NCBI GenBank assembly: GCA_002436085.1
Contig: DIXT01000019.1
Location: 43,441 to 107,440, forward strand
From: Anaerolineaceae bacterium UBA6073
GTDB taxonomy: Bacteria > Chloroflexota > Anaerolineae > Anaerolineales > Anaerolineaceae
Direction: 5' to 3'
Length of the DNA: 64,000 nucleotides
The notes under the pieces are model-generated. The model was not told the origin of the DNA and did no database searches. It worked only from the letters and a program-made list of their open reading frames with translations. Position 1 is the first letter of the stretch; every line of letters begins with the position of its first letter. Below are positions 59,675 through 64,000 of the stretch, piece by piece. Position numbers and translations under genes: made by a program.

Positions 59675-60871
59675 TCACTCTGCTATTTCTGCTTGAGCAG
59701 CTGGTTCTGGTTGCTTGCGGTTTGCCCACCACAGCGTGAGCGAGAGCAGCGCGAACAGCAGCGCTACGATGCTATACGCGAGCCGGATGCCCAGCCTGTC
59801 TGAAACGATGCCCAGCCCGAGCGGCAGGAACAAAATGGCGGTACCGGTTGCCAGGGTTGCCCGCGCGCCGGCTTTTGCCTTGAGCTCTCCGGCTGAGGCA
59901 ATCGCGAGCGAAACGATGACAGGGTAAAAGTTAGCCCCACCCAATCCTATAAGCGTCAGCCCGACCAGGCCCAGCAGTGGGGTGATGCCGCTCCAGAACA
60001 GCGCGAAGCCGACGATGGCAAGCGAAATGGAGCCGGTGAGCAGCTTCATTGGGGACACGCGCTCCAGAAGGCGCGAGCCGAAAAAGCGCCCGACAATCAT
60101 GCCAGCCATGAAAAGGCTGACGGACTGCGTGGCGGTGTTCTTGCTGAAACCAAGCACTTTCTCCACAAAATCCGCGCCCCAGTAAATGATGCAATACTCC
60201 ACTGCAATCCCCAGCATCAGCGCCAGCCAAAAAACCCAATAGCGCCCGGGCAGCTTTCCGCTTTGTCTTGCGGGGATTTTGCGCGCGGACGCGCTTGCTG
60301 AGCTGCGGCTGACTCGCAGGAGCAGCCAGAACCCTAAGCTTAGGGCTGCCGCCGCGACCAATACGACAGCCGGGCGCCAGCCAATGGCTTTTTGCACCAA
60401 AAAACCGACCAGCAGCGGGGCGATACCGGCGAAAAGGGACGCGATGGTGTTGGCTTCGGAGATGCCCACAGGGCTGCGCGCGCCCATTTCTTCATCCAGA
60501 ATAGCCGGATAGATAGACAGAATCAGCGTGCCGATGCAGCCCATCAGAAAAATGCCGAAGATGGTAACCGCTGGCGATTGGCCAAAAGCCATAATCATCC
60601 CCCCAACGCCCAAACCCAGCGCGCCAAAGGCCATCACCTTCCAGCGCGGAAAGCGCGGAATGAAATACGCGCCAAGCAGACCGGTGACCAGCACACCCGC
60701 CGCGAAAGCCGAAAAATGCGCGCTGCTGAGCGTGTAGCTCATTCCAAATTCGTCCTTCAGGTAATTCGTGACCGGACCCGGGACGTTGAGCATAAACACG
60801 TACAGAGAAAGCAGCGCATAAATCAGCCATGTTTTGCGCGTGCGGGTATTTTGGGCGCGTTCAGGTTTCAC
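59675..60871 (-). CDS. MFS transporter
   Basis: A 398-residue protein with about 12 hydrophobic segments; the first is YALLSLYVFMLNVPGPV. The GTG start at 60871 was chosen because AAGGAG lies four bases upstream; the more upstream ATG (60907) would overlap the previous gene and has its ribosome site directly adjacent. The substrate cannot be predicted. It follows a small membrane protein by 16 bases. Confidence 0.8.
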   Translation of the reverse strand: MKPERAQNTRTRKTWLIYALLSLYVFMLNVPGPVTNYLKDEFGMSYTLSSAHFSAFAAGVLVTGLLGAYFIPRFPRWKVMAFGALGLGVGGMIMAFGQSPAVTIFGIFLMGCIGTLILSIYPAILDEEMGARSPVGISEANTIASLFAGIAPLLVGFLVQKAIGWRPAVVLVAAAALSLGFWLLLRVSRSSASASARKIPARQSGKLPGRYWVFWLALMLGIAVEYCIIYWGADFVEKVLGFSKNTATQSVSLFMAGMIVGRFFGSRLLERVSPMKLLTGSISLAIVGFALFWSGITPLLGLVGLTLIGLGGANFYPVIVSLAIASAGELKAKAGARATLATGTAILFLPLGLGIVSDRLGIRLAYSIVALLFALLSLTLWWANRKQPEPAAQAEIAE

Positions 60872-60887
60872 AACTCTCCTTGGGCGC

Positions 60888-61175
60888 TCAATTAGAGCGC
60901 GCTTCATCCTTCTGTCCGTTTGTATCCCCCGGGATAGTGGTTTTCGGCGGGTCTGAAAGACTCTTTAGTCTAGCGACAAGAACGTATCCAACCGTCGGGA
61001 AAACGAGGATATTGATCATCACTCCGATGCCCAGCGCGAAAGAAGCCCCCTCGCTGCCGTTGAGCCAGAAGCCGATCAGCGAACTAAGCAGCAGGATAAG
61101 CGCGGCGCTGATGCCGTAAACCAGCAGAACTGTCAGGATAATTTTGAGCGCAGAAGGCTTGTTTGGCGGCTGCAT
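60888..61175 (-). CDS. Small membrane protein, paralogue of the next gene
   Basis: A 95-residue protein with two hydrophobic segments (IILTVLLVYGISAALILLLS and GIGVMINILVFPTVGYVLV). It resembles the following gene (61253) in length and arrangement (basic start, VLLxYGI), suggesting a tandem duplication. Function unknown. Confidence 0.55.
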   Translation of the reverse strand: MQPPNKPSALKIILTVLLVYGISAALILLLSSLIGFWLNGSEGASFALGIGVMINILVFPTVGYVLVARLKSLSDPPKTTIPGDTNGQKDEARSN

Positions 61176-61252
61176 GCCGCAATTATAGACGGATTTGGCG
61201 GAACGCGTGCTTAAGCAGCAATATCCAGCAGCCGAGGCACGCTAAGTGTGGT

Positions 61253-61540
61253 TTACCATTTGTCCGGGTCGTTGTCGCGTTTTTTAGGTTCGCCTTCCAA
61301 CTCTTTCTTGTAGTTGTATTCCCCCCAGCGATTGGCGTATCCGCCCCAAGCCTTCAGAGCGATCAGCAACCCCGCCATCGGCAGCCCCAGCGCGCCGAAA
61401 AGCAGGCCTGTCCCTGCTGCGTTCCAGGCGCCCGACATGCCCGCCGCCTGGTAGCCGATGATGAAGAAACTCACAACCAGCAGCAAGGCAATTATTCCGT
61501 AACCAAGCAAAACCCGTAAAATAATTTTTTTCATCAGCAC
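61253..61540 (-). CDS. Small membrane protein
   Basis: A 95-residue protein (93 if the ATG at 61534 is used instead of GTG 61540; an AGGAAA sequence 4-10 bases upstream fits either). Two hydrophobic segments (RVLLGYGIIALLLVVSFFI and LLFGALGLPMAGLLIALKA) are followed by a charged tail. It appears to be a paralogue of the gene at 60888. Function unknown. Confidence 0.5.
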   Translation of the reverse strand: MLMKKIILRVLLGYGIIALLLVVSFFIIGYQAAGMSGAWNAAGTGLLFGALGLPMAGLLIALKAWGGYANRWGEYNYKKELEGEPKKRDNDPDKW

Positions 61541-61656
61541 AATGTTTCCTGTTTATCCTCAGGTTCAGCCACGTGCGCACGCTGTTCTGATCTAATGGGT
61601 CCGGGCAGCTTGCCAGCACCAGCTGCACCCATTCTTCCTACGGCTTACTGTGGGCG

Positions 61657-62244
61657 TCAGAAGCTGATCGCAGCGCTTTTCACAACGCGCACCCCGGCTT
61701 CTGCTAACGCGGCGTTCCATTTTTCAATCAGCGCGGCAGCGTCCTTGCTATAGCTGCTGTGGGCATCTCCCGCCAGCGTTACCTGATAACCTTCCGCCAG
61801 GGCGCCAAGGCAGGTGTTTTTCACGCAGCCGTGCGTCACCATACCGCAAATGACCACGCTGCCCACGCCGCGCTCCGCCAGCAGCTGCTTGAGCTTCGTA
61901 TTCTCAAACGCGTTTCCCTTTTCTTTCATAAGCTTCAGGTCCTGCGCTTCCGGTATCAGGTCGGGGTGCAGCTGCCACCCGGGAGTCCCGGGAATCAGGT
62001 CGCGTGCGTCGCTATGTTGGACCCAAACCACCGGCGCGCCGGCCTCCCGGGCTTTAGAGGCCAGGGAGAGGATATTCGCCAGCAGCATTTCGGATTGATA
62101 TACGGGCGCGCTTTTGGTGAACATCGCCTGCTGGACGTCGATGACAAGTAGCGCTGTGCGCTGCGGGGGTTTCCGGGTTGGGATGCGTAATTCATTCTGG
62201 TTCTCCTGGGGTGGGTTTTTCCTCAGGCGGAGCTTCTTGCGCAA
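61657..62244 (-). CDS. Cysteine hydrolase of the isochorismatase family, possible frameshift
   Basis: The protein has TALLVIDVQQAMF (Asp), a catalytic lysine in the NTKLKQLL region and VICGMVTHGCVKNTC (Cys in GCVKN), the isochorismatase-like pattern. Such enzymes hydrolyse isochorismate, nicotinamide or similar amides. In the present frame the only start is TTG 62244, which overlaps the upstream gene by 53 bases. A well-placed ATG at 62195 with a GGAG site is one frame off, but adding one C to the run of five Cs (62165-62169, minus strand) would join it to the enzyme. Confidence 0.7.
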   Translation of the reverse strand: MRKKLRLRKNPPQENQNELRIPTRKPPQRTALLVIDVQQAMFTKSAPVYQSEMLLANILSLASKAREAGAPVVWVQHSDARDLIPGTPGWQLHPDLIPEAQDLKLMKEKGNAFENTKLKQLLAERGVGSVVICGMVTHGCVKNTCLGALAEGYQVTLAGDAHSSYSKDAAALIEKWNAALAEAGVRVVKSAAISF

Positions 62245-63244
62245 GTTTCCGCTGGGGGAGCGTTTGTGCGGCGCGCCCGCGCGTCAGCTGAATCACCAGC
62301 AACGTCAACCCGGAGCCAACCAGCGCGCCGACCGCGGCGGTCAGCAAGGCGCCGCCCAGGTTGCCATGCCAATACACGGCCATGGGCGCATTACGCGTTG
62401 CGGTGGGGCTGGAGGAAGGAACAGGTGTGCGGGTTGGGGCAAGGGTAGGCGTGGGCGTGGCGCTGGGCAGTGGCAGGGGTGTTTGGCTGGTGGGCACTGC
62501 GCCGATGGGCGTTGGCGCGAGCGGTGGCTGGACGCCGGTGCGGATGACCAGGCGCTGCCCTTCGTAGATGGTTGTGTCTGCGGCCGCCATGCCGTTCAGG
62601 CCGCGTATGTCGTCCATGGTGACCCCGTATGAAACGGCAATGCCCCACAGGCTTTCGCCCGGGCCGACAATGTGAATGATGACGCCTTCGGGGTTGGGCG
62701 TGTTGGTGATGAGCGGCACGAAAGGCGCGGTGGCTTGCGCGGGTAGGGCGGTCTGGCCGGGCAGAGGGGTGTTCTGGCTGGCGCGGCTGCCCGCGCGCAC
62801 GTTCAGGGTATAGTAGACGTTGCCATCCGCGCCCACAGCTACCCCCGCCCCGGCAGCGCCGCTGGCGTATCCAATCATAGGCTCAAGGTGGACCCAATCT
62901 TGCCAGATTTCGTACACGGCAATGTGCGGGCTCATGAAGCCTGAGGAACCCATCGCGATGTTTTCGTTCAGCCCGACATCCCAGGCGTAACTGCCGTCGG
63001 AGTGGCGGTGCGTGCTTTGCATGTTGTTCGCCTGGTATTGGGTGTGCTGCTGGGCGTAGTCCATGATCCAGGAGTCGACTGTGTAGGGATCCAAGCCTTG
63101 TGCGGCGCGCAGCGCGTTCACTTCGGCGATGATATCGTATCCGGTTTCGGATTGAGCGTGCACGCCTTCCGGGAGCAGGGATAGCAGGGCTATCGATGCC
63201 GTAAGCAGCAGGAGGAAGGCAGTTTTTGCGCGGTGAGTTTTCAT
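62192..63244 (-). CDS. CAP-domain protein with LysM and C-terminal membrane anchor
   Basis: A 350-residue protein. A signal peptide (LLLLTASIALLSLLPEGVHA) is followed by a CAP/SCP domain (ALRAAQGLDPY; HRHSDGSYAW; GLNENIAMGSSGF; YEIWQDW) at about 35-155, then a LysM module (HIVGPGESLWGIAVSYGV) at about 195-240, a Pro/Thr-rich linker and a membrane segment near 310-330. The CAP domain may act on or bind lipids or glycans, and the LysM may bind cell-wall glycan. It is on the surface. A TATAAT lies at 63269-63274 upstream. Confidence 0.85.
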   Translation of the reverse strand: MKTHRAKTAFLLLLTASIALLSLLPEGVHAQSETGYDIIAEVNALRAAQGLDPYTVDSWIMDYAQQHTQYQANNMQSTHRHSDGSYAWDVGLNENIAMGSSGFMSPHIAVYEIWQDWVHLEPMIGYASGAAGAGVAVGADGNVYYTLNVRAGSRASQNTPLPGQTALPAQATAPFVPLITNTPNPEGVIIHIVGPGESLWGIAVSYGVTMDDIRGLNGMAAADTTIYEGQRLVIRTGVQPPLAPTPIGAVPTSQTPLPLPSATPTPTLAPTRTPVPSSSPTATRNAPMAVYWHGNLGGALLTAAVGALVGSGLTLLVIQLTRGRAAQTLPQRKLAQEAPPEEKPTPGEPE

Positions 63245-63268
63245 CTTTTGTTAGCCTTGGAACGATTT

Positions 63269-63274
63269 CATTAT
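63269..63274 (-). promoter_or_regulatory. -10 element of the CAP/LysM gene
   Basis: TATAAT on the minus strand, 25 bases before the ATG, with a weak -35 region. The plus-strand gene at 63445 lies downstream in the opposite direction. Confidence 0.4.
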
Positions 63275-63444
63275 AGCGTATGCGCTGGAGACTGAAAAAG
63301 AACGCATGGCCAAGAGCGCTTGAAGCCGATAGGGTAAAGCCCGGATTTGAGAGTTTTATTGATACACTTTCACCAACCAAGCCTTTTACACCAGGTAAAA
63401 ATTTCACTAAGGTTCGGTATGATTCTGAGGAGAGAGGAATAAAT

Positions 63445-63870
63445 ATGGATCTCAGGAAACGCGTTCTTTTTCTTTGTACTGGTAATTCCGCCCGCTCCCA
63501 GATGGCTGAAGCTTTCGTCCGCAAATACGCGGGCGACCGCATCGAAGCTTACAGCGCGGGGCTTGAGCCGAGGCCGATTCATCCGCTCACCTATCGGGTG
63601 ATGGAGGAAATAGATGTATCCCTGGCAGGTCAGCGTTCCAAGCCGGTTGAGGAATATCTCACGAAGGTCCATTTTCACACGCTCGTGACCGTATGCGACG
63701 ACGCGGAAAAGAACTGCCCGACCGTTTGGCCGGGGCTGGTAACACGCCTGCATTGGTCGTTTGAGGACCCAGCCGCGTTTGAAGGGACGGACGCTGAAAA
63801 ACTGGAAAAATTCCGCCAGGTGCGCGACCAAATTGACCAGAAGGTCCGCGCGTGGCTGGAGTTGGACTAA
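63445..63870 (+). CDS. arsC: Arsenate reductase, thioredoxin-linked type
   Basis: A 141-residue low-molecular-weight-phosphatase-like protein. The P-loop CTGNSARS has the nucleophile Cys11 and Arg17, and the redox cysteines Cys84 and Cys91 (TVCDDAEKNCP) fit the thioredoxin-coupled arsenate reductase, which reduces arsenate to arsenite. No ars pump gene is next to it in the window. ATG 63445 follows AGAGAGGAAT; the frame stays open 165 bases upstream without support. Confidence 0.9.
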   Translation: MDLRKRVLFLCTGNSARSQMAEAFVRKYAGDRIEAYSAGLEPRPIHPLTYRVMEEIDVSLAGQRSKPVEEYLTKVHFHTLVTVCDDAEKNCPTVWPGLVTRLHWSFEDPAAFEGTDAEKLEKFRQVRDQIDQKVRAWLELD

Positions 63871-64000
63871 GCTATTACGGTGAGTGTTAGAGCAGCCCGG
63901 TCTTGGACACTCTCGCGACTATCCAAAAACTGAGGCTGGAGAGGCTTTAAGTGTGTTTATGCAGTCAGTAGGAGCCCTGTGGTCAAACCCACTCGCTCGG
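63871..64000. other. No feature seen
   Basis: The last 130 bases after arsC hold no gene, hairpin or repeat that I recognise. Confidence 0.5.

Overview
The window looks like one contig of a free-living, anaerobic or facultative member of the Chloroflexota, most likely an Anaerolineae relative. This is an inference. It rests on the GC-rich coding sequence, the mix of families (MutS2, RadA, ClpC, DUF6391, an MvhA/MvhG-like [NiFe]-hydrogenase, lipoproteins with Thr/Pro linkers), and the load of short palindromic repeat families often seen in that phylum. No rRNA or tRNA gene was seen. About 60 protein genes are supported.

Layout. 1-2993: two MFS transporters and a DinB-like protein. 3445-30576: a surface-glycan locus of about 27 kb, read on the plus strand from a strong promoter at 3445-3472. 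It opens with a winged-helix regulator, followed by a GDP-fucose-synthase-like epimerase, a Wzm/Wzt-type ABC exporter, glycosyltransferases and methyltransferases. It also holds a nonulosonic (sialic-type) acid toolkit: two NeuB-type synthases, a NeuA fused to a KdsC-like phosphatase, a second NeuA-like protein, an SpsF-like cytidylyltransferase fused to a methyltransferase, a PseB-like dehydratase, Gfo/Idh and SDR oxidoreductases, and a DUF115 (Maf-like) candidate transferase. Many genes overlap by 1-4 bases, so most of the locus is probably one or a few long transcripts. 30822-30926: a candidate small RNA with its own promoter and terminator. 30925-33315: mutS2. 33400-34610: a repeat array and a chimeric pseudogene. 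34643-42012: hutI, small membrane and secreted proteins, a serine hydrolase, an HD phosphohydrolase, an ADP-ribosylglycohydrolase and an SLC13-type carrier. 42098-44335: a chagasin-like inhibitor divergent from a secreted C39-like cysteine protease. 44600-46620: a low-GC orphan gene and a repeat/GIY-YIG cluster. 46636-48821: hydrogenase subunits. 48832-48915: five phased DnaA-box-like 9-mers. 49028-63870: housekeeping and accessory genes (IMPase, holA, radA, clpC, propeller lipoproteins, MFS, isochorismatase-like, CAP/LysM, arsenate reductase).

The most unusual content is the repeats. Several unrelated palindromic families are present. One is inserted in frame inside a glycosyltransferase gene. 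Two families carry the same roughly 19-nt mini-hairpin nested inside them. Two small GIY-YIG nuclease genes each sit between copies of a repeat family, and the tail of one is itself duplicated as part of a repeat block. At two further places the sequence next to a repeat insertion is duplicated. Together these suggest a repeat-dispersal system in which a GIY-YIG nuclease may take part; that role is inferred.
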